A stretch of DNA of 64,000 bases, from the NCBI RefSeq assembly GCF_902830275.1, contig NZ_CADESW010000022.1:1-64000 (forward strand), given 5' to 3'. Position 1 is the stretch's first letter, and every line of letters begins with the position of its first letter. The notes under the pieces were generated by a model. It did no database searches. It was not told the origin of the DNA and worked only from the letters and a program-made list of their open reading frames with translations. A program made the translations under genes and the position numbers. Source of the DNA: Burkholderia stagnalis (GTDB lineage: Bacteria > Pseudomonadota > Gammaproteobacteria > Burkholderiales > Burkholderiaceae). Positions 7,830 through 16,579 of this stretch are shown here, in pieces.

Positions 7830-9044
7830 ATGTCCACCGATTCCGCCTCAACGCCGCGCAGCGGGTTCGCCGTCACGCTGCAAATCGTCTCCGTCGTCTG
7901 CTTCACGTTCATCTGCTACCTGACCATCGGCCTGCCGCTCGCGGTGCTGCCGGGCTTCGTCCATGACGACCTCGGCTTCTCGGCGATCGTCGCGGGCGCG
8001 GCGATCAGCGTGCAGTATTTCGCGACGCTCGCGTCGCGGCCGCTCGCCGGGCGCCTTGCCGATACGCTCGGCCCGAAGCAGACGGTCATGCGCGGGCTGA
8101 TCGGCTGCGGCGTGTCGGGCGTGCTGCTGCTGGTCGCGCTGCTGCTCGCGCACTGGCCGGCGGGCAGCCTCGTGCTGCTGGTCGCGAGCCGGCTCGTGCT
8201 CGGCGTCGGCGAGAGCCTGTGCGGCACCGGCGCGATCCTGTGGGGCATCGGCCGGGTCGGCATCGCGCACAACGCAAAGGTGATCTCGTGGAACGGCATC
8301 GCGACCTACGGCGCGCTCGCGCTCGGCGCGCCGGTCGGCGTCGCGATCGCGCACACGCTGAACCCGGCGCTGATCGGCGTGATCGTGATCGCGCTCGCCG
8401 CGCTCGGCTACTATCTCGCGCGCCTGATCGCCGCGGTGCCGGTCGTGCACGGCGAACGGATGTCGTATGCGAGCGTGTTCACCCGCGTGCTGCCGCACGG
8501 CCTCGGCCTCGCGCTCGGCTCGGCCGGCTTCGGCTCGATCGCGACGTTCGTCACGCTGTACTACGCGGCGCGCCACTGGCCGAACGCCGCGCTGTCGCTG
8601 ACGGTATTCGGCACGCTGTTCATCGGCGCGCGGCTGCTGTTCGCGAACACGATCAAGACCTACGGCGGCTTCCGCGTCGCGATCGTGTCGTTCGCGTTCG
8701 AAGCCGCGGGGCTGCTGTTGTTGTGGCTCGCGCCGGTGCCGCACGTCGCGCTGGTCGGCGCGGCGCTGACCGGCTTCGGCTTCGCGCTGATCTTCCCCGC
8801 GCTCGGCGTCGAGGCGGTCGCGCTCGTGCCGCCGGCAAGCCGCGGCGCGGCGCTGTCCGCGTATTCGGTGTTCCTCGACCTGTCGCTCGGCATCACCGGC
8901 CCGCTCGCGGGCTACGTCGCCGGCGCGTTCGGCTATCCGCAGGTGTTCCTGTTCGCCGCGGCGGCATCGGCCGCGGGCGTCGCGCTGTCGGCGCTGCTGT
9001 ACCAGCGGCAGGCCCGCGTCGCCGGCAGCGGCGCGGCGGCCTGA
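7830..9044 (+). CDS. MFS transporter of the YfcJ/YhhS (UPF0226) type
   Basis: 404 residues with about 12 hydrophobic segments. The N-terminal region ICYLTIGLPLAVLPGFVHDDLGFSAIVAGAAIS... and the loop RPLAGRLADTLGPKQTVMRGL (after helix 2) match the pattern of E. coli YfcJ and YhhS. These are inner-membrane proton-driven exporters of poorly defined substrates. The start at 7830 (MSTDSAST) is chosen because it directly precedes the membrane part; the frame is open further back to 7737. It is divergent from xdhA, so export or import of a purine is possible but unproven. It runs to 15 bases from the convergent RES gene. Confidence 0.82.
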   Translation: MSTDSASTPRSGFAVTLQIVSVVCFTFICYLTIGLPLAVLPGFVHDDLGFSAIVAGAAISVQYFATLASRPLAGRLADTLGPKQTVMRGLIGCGVSGVLLLVALLLAHWPAGSLVLLVASRLVLGVGESLCGTGAILWGIGRVGIAHNAKVISWNGIATYGALALGAPVGVAIAHTLNPALIGVIVIALAALGYYLARLIAAVPVVHGERMSYASVFTRVLPHGLGLALGSAGFGSIATFVTLYYAARHWPNAALSLTVFGTLFIGARLLFANTIKTYGGFRVAIVSFAFEAAGLLLLWLAPVPHVALVGAALTGFGFALIFPALGVEAVALVPPASRGAALSAYSVFLDLSLGITGPLAGYVAGAFGYPQVFLFAAAASAAGVALSALLYQRQARVAGSGAAA

Positions 9045-9059
9045 GCCGACGGCTGCGCA

Positions 9060-9689
9060 CTATCGCGGCAAGACGTTGAAATCCCGTAGCACGCCGGCCG
9101 CTTCGGGATGGTCCCGGAAGCAGATCGCGTCCTTGAGCCTGAGTTTGGACGCGGCCCGGTCGAAGAGGACAAGCGCTTGCGCCGTATTCATGTGCCGCGA
9201 CATGTACAGGAAGCCATCGACCTGCTCCTTGTGCCGGTGCACGGCAAGCGACCATTGCTGCGGGATGTCGTAAGGGACAATCGTCGAGAGCGCCCCGTCG
9301 CCGCCCAGGTTCTTCAGCGGTACGCCATGCAGGCTCGCCACGCGCAGCGGCGAACCGGCAAAGGACAGCACGTAACGCTCGAATTCAGTCGTCACGAGCG
9401 GAAAGCCGCCGAGTCGAAGGTCCGCCACTTCGTCGTGCAACACCGTCTCGGCGAATGCGCAATGCAGGTCGAAGCCGAAATAGCAGGTGCCATACCTGCC
9501 CCGCTTGCGCGGGTCGTCGAATCGGTTGCCGCCTGACTTGCCGAAGTAGGGCTCGCCGGTGTTGTAACGCGATACGCGCACCAGCGTCGCCGGGTCGATT
9601 TCCCTGGTTGCGAGCGTCGCGCTCGCCAAATGCCTGCTCGGGGCCGCCAGCATCAAAAGCCGCTCGCTCCAGGCCCTAGCGTTCCGCAA
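9060..9689 (-). CDS. RES-domain toxin of a type II toxin-antitoxin pair
   Basis: 209 residues with the RES fold signature. TLVRVSRYNTGEPYFGKSGGNRF holds the conserved Arg and Gly-rich entry, followed by YGTCYFGFDLHCAFAETVLHDE with the conserved Glu, and a hydrophobic C-terminal half. Characterised RES toxins (MbcT, ParT, Res) degrade or ADP-ribosylate with NAD+, halting growth. The gene overlaps the upstream antitoxin gene by 14 bases, so the two are co-translated, antitoxin first. At 209 residues it is slightly longer than many RES toxins. The assignment to family is firm; activity in this strain is not shown. Confidence 0.85.
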   Translation of the reverse strand: MRNARAWSERLLMLAAPSRHLASATLATREIDPATLVRVSRYNTGEPYFGKSGGNRFDDPRKRGRYGTCYFGFDLHCAFAETVLHDEVADLRLGGFPLVTTEFERYVLSFAGSPLRVASLHGVPLKNLGGDGALSTIVPYDIPQQWSLAVHRHKEQVDGFLYMSRHMNTAQALVLFDRAASKLRLKDAICFRDHPEAAGVLRDFNVLPR

Positions 9690-10347
9690 AGGCCACTGCC
9701 GCCCGCTCCACCTGCTCGACCTTGCCTCGCGACAGCGCGTCCAGCGGCGTGATGTTGCCGAGCGAAGCCTTGGGGGCCGTGAAGAACTGCCATTTGCTCC
9801 ATCCCGGCAAACTGCCCAGACGCTGCGTCACCTTTCCGAGCGTCTTGCGGTCGATATCGCCCGCGAGATAGAAGGCCGGATAATACTGCCCCGCCCCGAC
9901 GTCCAATGTGAACATCCGCCCCGACGCGACCGCCTTGTTGAGCGCCTGCCGCGTAATACCCAGCCCTACCCGAACCTCGATGGCCGGCAGCAACCTGCCC
10001 TCGGCAACCAGCGTTTGCCGTTCGGACAGCGCGCGGCGCTCGAAATCGGCGGAGACGCCGTCCGTGCGCGCAGCCGGCTTCGCATGCCGTGCAGGATCGG
10101 CGGATTTTTTCTTGTCGCGGGTAGCGGCAGCGGCGATGCCGAAAGTGACCGTGGCGGCAACATCGATCACCTGGGCGATGCCGATCTTGAACAGGCGCCC
10201 CAATTGTTCGTCGGACAGCCTGAGCAGCGCGCGGGCCCGATCGGGCCCGAGCATGGTCGCGGCACCGACGGCGCTGCGCAGCGCCGCTTCGGTCTCGACA
10301 TCGAGAATCGCAACCGTGCCTTCGATCGCATGGGCATGCCGGGTCAT
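9676..10347 (-). CDS. Antitoxin partner of the RES toxin, MbcA/ParS/Xre-type C-terminus
   Basis: 223 residues. The C-terminal stretch WSKWQFFTAPKASLGNITPLDALSRGKVEQVERAA has the layout of the toxin-binding domain of MbcA/ParS/Xre antitoxins. A middle region (LGITRQALNKAVASGRMFTLDVGAGQYYPAFY) looks like a compact helix-turn-helix. The N-terminal ~90 residues form a separate segment that I do not recognise, so the protein is longer and differently built than the usual Xre-HTH antitoxin. The start at 10347 is set by AGGAGG five bases upstream; the frame is open to 10416 but that part overlaps the promoter. The antitoxin is expected to neutralise the RES protein and repress its own promoter. Confidence 0.75.
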   Translation of the reverse strand: MTRHAHAIEGTVAILDVETEAALRSAVGAATMLGPDRARALLRLSDEQLGRLFKIGIAQVIDVAATVTFGIAAAATRDKKKSADPARHAKPAARTDGVSADFERRALSERQTLVAEGRLLPAIEVRVGLGITRQALNKAVASGRMFTLDVGAGQYYPAFYLAGDIDRKTLGKVTQRLGSLPGWSKWQFFTAPKASLGNITPLDALSRGKVEQVERAAVAFAER

Positions 10348-10374
10348 CATCGCCTCCTTTTGCTGCTTCAGGAA

Positions 10375-10412
10375 AGCGTAGTCCATCATTGCAACCACGT
10401 CAACCATGTCAA
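10375..10412 (-). promoter_or_regulatory. Promoter/operator of the RES toxin-antitoxin pair with direct repeats
   Basis: On the reverse strand a perfect -35 TTGACA (10407-10412) is followed after 16 bases by AATGAT (10385-10390). A second TTGACG (10398-10403) is spaced 17 bases from TACGCT (10375-10380). The sequence repeats GGTTGAC, ATGGTTGAC and GTGGTTGC in the same direction at 9-base steps. The repeats could be binding sites for the autoregulating antitoxin. Confidence 0.5.
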
Positions 10413-10515
10413 CCAAACCGAAGCGCCACGGAATCTCCGGCGGACAATCCGGCGACGCCGGTCACGGCCGCCGCGCGCCTCCTGATCTTGACTGCGCTCC
10501 CGCGCGGGCCCGCCG

Positions 10516-11412
10516 TCAGGCCCTCGCGGTACCGGCAAACAGCCGTCGCGCCACGTCGAACGCGACCAGGTTGCCGGCCAGCACCAGCAGCAGGCCGACG
10601 ACGGCCAGCGGCGACCACTGATAGCCCTCGAACACCGTCGACACGGCCAGCGCGACGATCGGGAACAGCACCGTGCAGTACGCGGCGCGCTCCGGCCCGA
10701 TGCGGCCGACGAGGGTCAGGTACGCGGTGAAGCCGATCACCGAGCCCGGCACGGCGAGGTACACGAGCGCGCCGAGATAGCGCGGGCTCGGGTCGAGCGC
10801 GAACGGCAGCCCGGCCGCGGCGCTGCCGACGGTGAGGATCGCCGCGCCGATCAGCATCGCCCAGCCGTTGGTCGCGAGCGGATGGAGCCCCATCGACTGC
10901 ATGCGGCTCGACAGCAGGTTGCCCGCCGAGAAGCACATCGTGCCGGCGAACGCGATCGCGAGGCCGACCCAGGTCGCATGGTCGTCGAGATGGCCAGCCA
11001 TCTGCTGCCAGAACAGGCACGCGATGCCCGCCAGGCCGAGCAGCGCGCCGGCCACCGCCGACGGCCGCAGCGGGCGGCCCATGAACAGCCGGCCGTTGAT
11101 CGAGTTCAGCAGCGGCGCGGTCGAGAAGATCACCGCGACGAGGCCGCTCGGCACGACCCGCTCCGCGTAGTAGAAGCACAGGAAGTTCAGGCAGAACAGC
11201 GCGAAACCCTGCGCGGCGAGGTAGCGCCACGCTTCGCGCGGCGGCCGGATCGGCCGGCGCATCGCGCGCAGCAGCACGAACAGCACGGCCGCCGCGATCC
11301 AGAAGCGCCACGCGATCGACACGGGCGGCGGCACGCTGCCGAGCTGCCACTTGATCGCGATCCAGGTGGTACCCCAGATCAGCACGGTGAGAATGTAGAG
11401 CGAGAGGTTCAT
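10516..11412 (-). CDS. EamA / drug-metabolite transporter superfamily permease
   Basis: 298 residues with ten hydrophobic segments arranged as two EamA repeats. The first opens MNLSLYILTVLIWGTTWIAIKWQLG, with the hallmark W-G-T/S-T/S motif. The second opens GLAIAFAGTMCFSAGNLLSS. Members of this superfamily export amino acids, nucleotides or drugs through the inner membrane; the substrate cannot be read from sequence. It is divergent from an AraC-type regulator starting 129 bases away, which is the natural candidate for its control. Confidence 0.88.
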   Translation of the reverse strand: MNLSLYILTVLIWGTTWIAIKWQLGSVPPPVSIAWRFWIAAAVLFVLLRAMRRPIRPPREAWRYLAAQGFALFCLNFLCFYYAERVVPSGLVAVIFSTAPLLNSINGRLFMGRPLRPSAVAGALLGLAGIACLFWQQMAGHLDDHATWVGLAIAFAGTMCFSAGNLLSSRMQSMGLHPLATNGWAMLIGAAILTVGSAAAGLPFALDPSPRYLGALVYLAVPGSVIGFTAYLTLVGRIGPERAAYCTVLFPIVALAVSTVFEGYQWSPLAVVGLLLVLAGNLVAFDVARRLFAGTARA

Positions 11413-11527
11413 GATGCAAGCCGGGACGTGAGACGGAGCCGCCGACTATGCGGCCGCGCGGCGCGCGCCGATTGTCCGGAATTGCGGTCTTTTGCCGGCG
11501 GGCCGCTGCCGCCGGGGCCTGCGCGCG

Positions 11528-11541
11528 TATACTCGCTCGTC
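11528..11541 (+). promoter_or_regulatory. TATACT -10 box directly before the AraC start codon
   Basis: TATACT at 11528-11533 lies only 8 bases before ATG 11542, and no Shine-Dalgarno is visible. If it is the -10 element, transcription would start at or next to the A of the ATG, giving a leaderless mRNA. No good -35 is seen. Confidence 0.35.
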
Positions 11542-12483
11542 ATGCGCCCTCCGCCTCCCGCCCCGCCCGCCGCCCGCCCGTCCGCCGCCGCCATTGCCGG
11601 CGACGCGATGCCGTTCGGGCTGCAGTCGGTGTGCCGCACGCTCGCGGAGGCGAACGCGACGCTCGAGCGCTTCGCATGGCTCGGCGACCATCTCGCGATC
11701 GCCGAATGGACGCGGATCACCGAGGAAGCCGAGACGGTCTACGACCAGCCCGGCCACCACACGCTGTCGTGCTACCTCGACGGCGGCTACCGCACGGAGC
11801 GCCAGAAGGTGCCGCGCTACGGCGCGCCGAGCCTGCTGTGCGCGCTGCCCGGCGACCACGAATCGCGCTGGTGGGTGCGCGGCGAGATGCACTTCGTCCA
11901 CCTGTACTTCCTGCCCGAGCACTTCACGCAGCGCGCGATCCGCGAGCTCGACCGCGAGCCGCGCGAGCTGACGCTCGCCGATCGCACCTACTTCGAGGAC
12001 GCGCAGGTCGCGGCGCTGTGCCGCTCACTGGCGCTGGAGAGCTGGGAGGACGCCGACGGCCGGCTGCGCGCGAACGAGACCGCGCACGACGTGCTGAGCC
12101 TGCTGCTGCGCGGGCAAAGCACGATGCGCGACGATACGCCGTTCAAGGGCGGCCTCGCGCCCGCCGTGCGGCGCCGCGTGCGCGACTACATCGACACCTA
12201 CCTGACGCAGCCGCTGACGCTCGGCGAGCTGGCCGACGTCGCCGCGCTGTCCGAATACCACTTCTCGCGGATGTTCCGCCTGTCGTTCGGCCGCGCGCCG
12301 CATGCGTGGATCGCCGAGCAGCGGCTCGCGCGGGCGCGCCTGCTGCTGCGCACGACGTCGCTGCCGCTCGCGCAGGTCGCCGCGGCGTGCGGCTACGCGA
12401 ACGCCGGGCACTTCAGCCATCGCTTCCGCGACGCGCACGGCACGACGCCGAACACCTACCGGCGGGCGATGCGGGGCGGCTGA
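11542..12483 (+). CDS. AraC-family transcriptional regulator
   Basis: 313 residues. The C-terminal ~100 residues carry the double helix-turn-helix of AraC/XylS proteins: LTLGELADVAALSEYHFSRMFRLSFG, then ARLLLRTTSLPLAQVAAACGYANAGHFSHRFR. The N-terminal 190 residues are a cupin-like sensing region with many aromatic residues (HHTLSCYLDGGYRTERQ...). A proline/alanine-rich leader precedes Met23 (11608), which is an alternative start. It faces the EamA permease gene and probably regulates it. A 7-bp hairpin, GGGCGGC-TGAC-GCCGCCC, straddles the stop codon and may end transcription before the convergent aminotransferase gene. Confidence 0.88.
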   Translation: MRPPPPAPPAARPSAAAIAGDAMPFGLQSVCRTLAEANATLERFAWLGDHLAIAEWTRITEEAETVYDQPGHHTLSCYLDGGYRTERQKVPRYGAPSLLCALPGDHESRWWVRGEMHFVHLYFLPEHFTQRAIRELDREPRELTLADRTYFEDAQVAALCRSLALESWEDADGRLRANETAHDVLSLLLRGQSTMRDDTPFKGGLAPAVRRRVRDYIDTYLTQPLTLGELADVAALSEYHFSRMFRLSFGRAPHAWIAEQRLARARLLLRTTSLPLAQVAAACGYANAGHFSHRFRDAHGTTPNTYRRAMRGG

Positions 12484-12500
12484 CGCCGCCCGCCGCGCGT

Positions 12501-13712
12501 TCAGCCGCCGCGCTGCGACAGCTCCTGCTCGAGCGCCGCGACGCCGGCCGGCAGGTCCACCGGCACCTTCAGGTCGACCATCGTGCGGCCGAACGCGTGC
12601 AGCGTGCGGAACAGGTTGTGCTCGCGGCATTGCTCGCCCATCTGGCCGATCCGCACGATCGGCAAGCCGAACGAGCCGGAGATCTCGACCTGGTACTGCT
12701 TCGAGATATGCCCGCAGATCATGCCGGGCGTGAGGCCTTCGGGCGTCTCGATCCCGACCACCGACGAGAGCCGGCACGATTTCGGCGCATACAGCTTGAG
12801 CCCCATCGCCTCGACGCCCGCCTGCAGCGCGAGCGAGCAGCGCAGGTGGCGCGCGAAGCGGCTTTCGAGCGTCTCCGCGCAGACGAGCCGCAGCGCCTCG
12901 TGCAGCGCGAGCACGCCCGACACCGGCGCGGTGTAGTGATAGCCGGCGTTGTGCCAGAAGTTCTCCGCGAGCGCCATGTCGAGGCACCAGTGCGCGTTCG
13001 GCTCGGGGCGGTTCTTCATCCGCTCCCAGGCGGCGTCGGAGAATGCGATCAGCGACACGCCCGGGATCGACGACAGCCCTTTCTGCCCGCCGGTGATCAC
13101 CGCGTCGATGCCCCACGCGTCCATCTCGAGCGGCATCGTCGACAGCGTGCACACCGCGTCGACGACGACGAGCGCGCCGGCCGCCTTGGCGAGCGCCGCG
13201 ATGTCGCGCAGCTCGCGATTCCAGACGGTGTTGGAGGTTTCGCCGTGGACGATCGTGACGATCTCCGGGCGCTCGCGCGCGATCGCGTCGGCGATCTCGT
13301 CGAGGCTCGCGACGGCCCGGTCGGGCACCTCGAGCATCGCGACGTCGGCGCCGACGCGCGTGGCCATCTCGGCCATCCGCGCGCTGAAGAAGCCGTTGCG
13401 GATCGACAGCACGCGCGTGCCGCGCCACGCGAGGTTGGACATCGCCATTTCCATCGCGGCCGAACCGGGGCCCGCGACGCCGAGCACCCATTTCGTGCGG
13501 GTCTGGAACACGTAGCGCGCCATCTCCTTCACTTGCTCGATGACCTTCGCCATCGTCGCGCCGAGGTGGTTGATCACGATCGTGTTCGCCTTGGCCACCG
13601 CGGCCGGGATCGGAACCGGGCCGGCCCCCATCATCAGCAGCGGTTCTTCGGGCAGGATCGCGTCGAGCGGCACGACGACGGGACAGGGGATCGGCGAGTA
13701 ATCGATGGACAT
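12501..13712 (-). CDS. Class V PLP aminotransferase (alanine/serine-glyoxylate type)
   Basis: 403 residues of the fold-type I, class V family, which includes alanine-, serine- and ureidoglycine-glyoxylate and pyridoxamine-pyruvate aminotransferases. The PLP lysine is Lys211 in VITGGQKGLSSIPG. Upstream motifs are LLMMGAGPVPIP (about 26-36), the Gly-rich LGVAGPGSAAMEMAM loop that binds PLP phosphate (about 77-91), and VVVDAVCT with the PLP-nitrogen Asp (about 182-189). The frame is open further back to 13829, but ATG 13712 begins the conserved protein. The exact amino donor is unclear. The nearby xdh genes would fit a purine-derived glyoxylate role, but they are 5 kb away and not in an operon with it. 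Confidence 0.83.
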   Translation of the reverse strand: MSIDYSPIPCPVVVPLDAILPEEPLLMMGAGPVPIPAAVAKANTIVINHLGATMAKVIEQVKEMARYVFQTRTKWVLGVAGPGSAAMEMAMSNLAWRGTRVLSIRNGFFSARMAEMATRVGADVAMLEVPDRAVASLDEIADAIARERPEIVTIVHGETSNTVWNRELRDIAALAKAAGALVVVDAVCTLSTMPLEMDAWGIDAVITGGQKGLSSIPGVSLIAFSDAAWERMKNRPEPNAHWCLDMALAENFWHNAGYHYTAPVSGVLALHEALRLVCAETLESRFARHLRCSLALQAGVEAMGLKLYAPKSCRLSSVVGIETPEGLTPGMICGHISKQYQVEISGSFGLPIVRIGQMGEQCREHNLFRTLHAFGRTMVDLKVPVDLPAGVAALEQELSQRGG

Positions 13713-14457
13713 GGCTGGAAAAAGGTGAGGAACGAAAAGGCACGGACGCGCGTCGCGCATTGCGGCGAATCCATCGATCATTCCCCGTTCCGCTGCATTG
13801 CGCAAGAGGATCGTGCGAATGAATCGCATGACACGCGCCCGCGCCGCCCAATATCGGCGCCGGCCGTGCGTGCGACGCGATTCCCCCTTTCAATGGCGGT
13901 GTTATTCGAATCGCCGTGAATCGGTTCCATTTTTTCGCGCATGCCGGCGCGTTTCCGGGCGCCGGCCGTCGCGCCGATCGCCCTGGAGAATCGAGAAAAT
14001 GCGCTGCATCAAAAATCGGCGCCGCCGATTTGCGTGCGATTTAGACGATCGCCCCCAAAAACCCGCTATTGCGGCACGCATTGCCGGGGCATTGCGCAAA
14101 ACACCGGAACATGCCGCGCGCACCGTCGCAACACATTGATCTAAAAAGTGATTTTTTAATCATGCAGGCTGCGCGTCACAAAAACGACATGCCGCTTTCC
14201 GGCGTCATCCGCCGCCGTTTTCGCTGCATCGCGATACGCGTGATCCCGATTTTATGCAACCCGATTCTTTTCTCAGGTTGACGGATATAGCCACTGTCAT
14301 GAACAATCGGCAACGCTATCGAAAATCCTCTTTTTTCGACGCGATGTCGATATAGGGGTTGCGCAGCGTTGCTTTTAGACTTGCGCAACGCAAAAACACA
14401 ACCATAATCAATCAACCGGGCCGGAAAAATACGCAAGCTCTGAACCAGATTCAGACC
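13713..14457. other. Gene-free AT-richer region between divergent genes
   Basis: 745 bases separate the aminotransferase gene and a LysR gene. No credible protein is seen on either strand. The part from about 14100 to 14420 is clearly richer in A+T than its surroundings (for example GATTTTTTAATCATG near 14150) and holds the repeated TTGCGCA motif listed separately. It probably contains the promoters of both flanking genes. Confidence 0.6.
14359..14393. promoter_or_regulatory. Repeated TTGCGCA motif before a LysR gene
   Basis: TTGCGCAGCG at 14359 and TTGCGCAACG at 14381 are 22 bases apart, about two helical turns. The second copy is part of the inverted repeat TTGCG-CAA-CGCAA (14381-14393). 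A likely binding site for the adjacent LysR protein; this is inference from position and symmetry. Confidence 0.4.
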
Positions 14458-15423
14458 ATGCGTGTATTCGTCTGCGTCGCAGAGCAACAAAGCTTCAGGC
14501 GCGCAGCACATCAACTCGGCGTGTCGAACGCCCTCGTCACGCGCTCGATCGCGATGCTCGAAGGCCATCTGAACACGCGCCTGATCCACCGCACCACGCG
14601 CAACCTGTCGCTCACCGAGGCGGGCGTGCGCTACCTCGACGGGTGTCGGGCGCTGCTCGAGGAATTCGATCACCTGGAGGCGTCGGTCGCGCATGCGGTG
14701 CGCGAGCCGATCGGCACGCTGCGCATCGTCGCGTCCGGCATGCTGTCGCCGCTCGCGCTGACGCCGCTCGTGAGCGGCTTCCAGCGCCGCTATCCGCAGG
14801 TGCGCGTGCAGCTCACCATCGCCGAAGGCCCGCTCGACGTGCTCGACACGGGCTACGACGTCGGCATCGTCACCGGCAACCGGCTCGACGGCAATCCCGC
14901 GCTGATCGGCCACGCGCTCACGCCGAACACGCTCGTCGCGTGCGCGGCGCCCGCGTATCTGCAGCGCCGCGGCGAGCCGCTCGTGCCCGACGACCTGCCG
15001 CGCCACGACTGGGTCGCGCTCGCGCCGCACCAGCACGTCAGCGCATGGCGGCTGGTCGGCCCGGACGACGCGGTCCATCCGGTAACCGTGCGCCCCGCGT
15101 ACACGGTCAACCAGCTGTCGCTCGTGCAGGCGGCCGCCGTCGCAGGCTCGGGCGTCGCGGTGCTGCCGGAGAGCGTCGTCGCCGACGCGCTCGACAGCGG
15201 CGCGCTCGTGCGGCTGCTGCCCGGCTACCGGATCGACGACCCCGATGCGCAGCTGTCGCTCGTCTACCCGAACCGCCAGTTCGTGCCCGCCCGCACCCGC
15301 GGCTTCGTCGAGCACGCGCTCGAGCACTTCAGCACGCAGGCGGCCCGCTCCCACGCGAGCTATGCGTTCCTGCGCGACACGCGCGCGCCCGACCGGCCCG
15401 ATATCGTCACGGGCCTGCAGTAA
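14458..15423 (+). CDS. LysR-family transcriptional regulator
   Basis: 321 residues from ATG 14458, beginning MRVFVCVAEQQSFRRAAHQLGVSNALVTRSI, a LysR winged helix-turn-helix, followed by the effector-binding domain (about 90-300). LysR proteins of this branch normally carry about six residues before MRVFV. Here those would be LNQIQT read from a CTG at 14440, and the frame is open back to a TTG at 14359. The true start is therefore uncertain. The gene sits 36 bases before the D-lactate dehydrogenase gene on the same strand and may regulate it or the divergent aminotransferase. Confidence 0.85.
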   Translation: MRVFVCVAEQQSFRRAAHQLGVSNALVTRSIAMLEGHLNTRLIHRTTRNLSLTEAGVRYLDGCRALLEEFDHLEASVAHAVREPIGTLRIVASGMLSPLALTPLVSGFQRRYPQVRVQLTIAEGPLDVLDTGYDVGIVTGNRLDGNPALIGHALTPNTLVACAAPAYLQRRGEPLVPDDLPRHDWVALAPHQHVSAWRLVGPDDAVHPVTVRPAYTVNQLSLVQAAAVAGSGVAVLPESVVADALDSGALVRLLPGYRIDDPDAQLSLVYPNRQFVPARTRGFVEHALEHFSTQAARSHASYAFLRDTRAPDRPDIVTGLQ

Positions 15424-15459
15424 CAGTAAACTGCACGCTTCAGCCTTCGGAGGTGCAGC

Positions 15460-16458
15460 GTGCGCGTGATCCTGTTCAGCAGCCGGCAGTACGACAACGA
15501 TTCGTTCACCGTGGCGAACCGGCAGTTCGGCTACCGGCTGCATTTCCAGCCGTCGCATCTCGACGCGGAAACCGCGATCCTCGCGCACGGCTACGAAGTC
15601 GTGTGCCCGTTCGTCAACGACACCGTCGACGCGGCGGTGCTCGAGCGCCTCGCGGACGGCGGCACGCGGCTCGTCGCGCTGCGCTCGGCGGGCTTCAATC
15701 ACGTCGACCTCGCGGCCGCCGAGCGGCTCGGCATCACGGTGGTGCGCGTGCCCGCGTACTCGCCGCACGCGGTGGCCGAGCATGCGGTCGCGCTGATCCT
15801 CGCGCTCAACCGCCGGCTGCCGCGCGCCGTCGCACGCACCCGCGAAGGCGACTTCTCGCTGAACGGCCTGCTCGGCTTCGACCTGCACGGCAAGACCGTC
15901 GGCGTGATCGGCACCGGCATCATCGGCAGCGTGTTCGCGAAGATCATGATGGGCTTCGGGATGCATGTGCTCGCGCACTCGGTGCCGCCGTACAACGACG
16001 AGCTGATCGCGTTCGGCGCCCGCTACGTCGCGCTCGACGAGCTGCTGCGCCACGCCGACATCGTCAGCCTGCACTGCCCGCTGCTGCCGTCCACGCATCA
16101 CCTGATCAACGCGCGCACGCTTGCGCAGATGAAGCACGGCGCGATGCTGATCAACACCGGGCGCGGCGCGCTCGTCGATGCGCCGGCGCTGGTCGACGCG
16201 CTCAAGAGCGGCCAGCTCGGCCATCTCGGGCTCGACGTGTACGAGGAGGAAAGCGGGCTGTTCTTCGAAGACCATTCGGACCAGCCGCTGCAGGACGACG
16301 TGCTCGCACGGCTCCTGACGTTCCCGAACGTGATCGTCACGTCGCACCAGGCGTTCTTCACGCGCGAGGCGCTCGCGGAGATCGCGCACACGACGCTCGT
16401 CAACGTCGAGGCGTGGCACGCGGGCACGCCGCAGAACGTCGTGACGTCGAATCGCTGA
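15460..16458 (+). CDS. ldhA: D-2-hydroxyacid dehydrogenase, fermentative D-lactate dehydrogenase type
   Basis: 332 residues, the length of LdhA-type D-lactate dehydrogenases, which reduce pyruvate to D-lactate with NADH in the cytosol. The substrate arginine lies in ALRSAGFNHVDL. The NAD-binding motif is VGVIGTGIIGSVFAKI (about 146-161). Further motifs are INTGRGALVD, the catalytic Glu in GLDVYEEESG and the catalytic His in VTSHQAFFT. The start is GTG 15460, set by GGAGGT six bases upstream; the next in-frame ATG would remove the conserved first strand. It follows the LysR gene closely. Confidence 0.9.
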   Translation: MRVILFSSRQYDNDSFTVANRQFGYRLHFQPSHLDAETAILAHGYEVVCPFVNDTVDAAVLERLADGGTRLVALRSAGFNHVDLAAAERLGITVVRVPAYSPHAVAEHAVALILALNRRLPRAVARTREGDFSLNGLLGFDLHGKTVGVIGTGIIGSVFAKIMMGFGMHVLAHSVPPYNDELIAFGARYVALDELLRHADIVSLHCPLLPSTHHLINARTLAQMKHGAMLINTGRGALVDAPALVDALKSGQLGHLGLDVYEEESGLFFEDHSDQPLQDDVLARLLTFPNVIVTSHQAFFTREALAEIAHTTLVNVEAWHAGTPQNVVTSNR

Positions 16459-16579
16459 CCGCACGCGCAGACTTCATTCCGAAAACATCAACGATCACGC
16501 ATTTCATTGCGACTGAAGCAACGCCGCCCGCCCGCGGTCTGCTATCGTTGCGCCGACGTCATCCCAGCCCTTGCCGCCC

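Noticed and set aside
16459..16579. Cobalamin riboswitch upstream of bluB
   Set aside because: The gap is about 120 bases and has no B12-box-like sequence.
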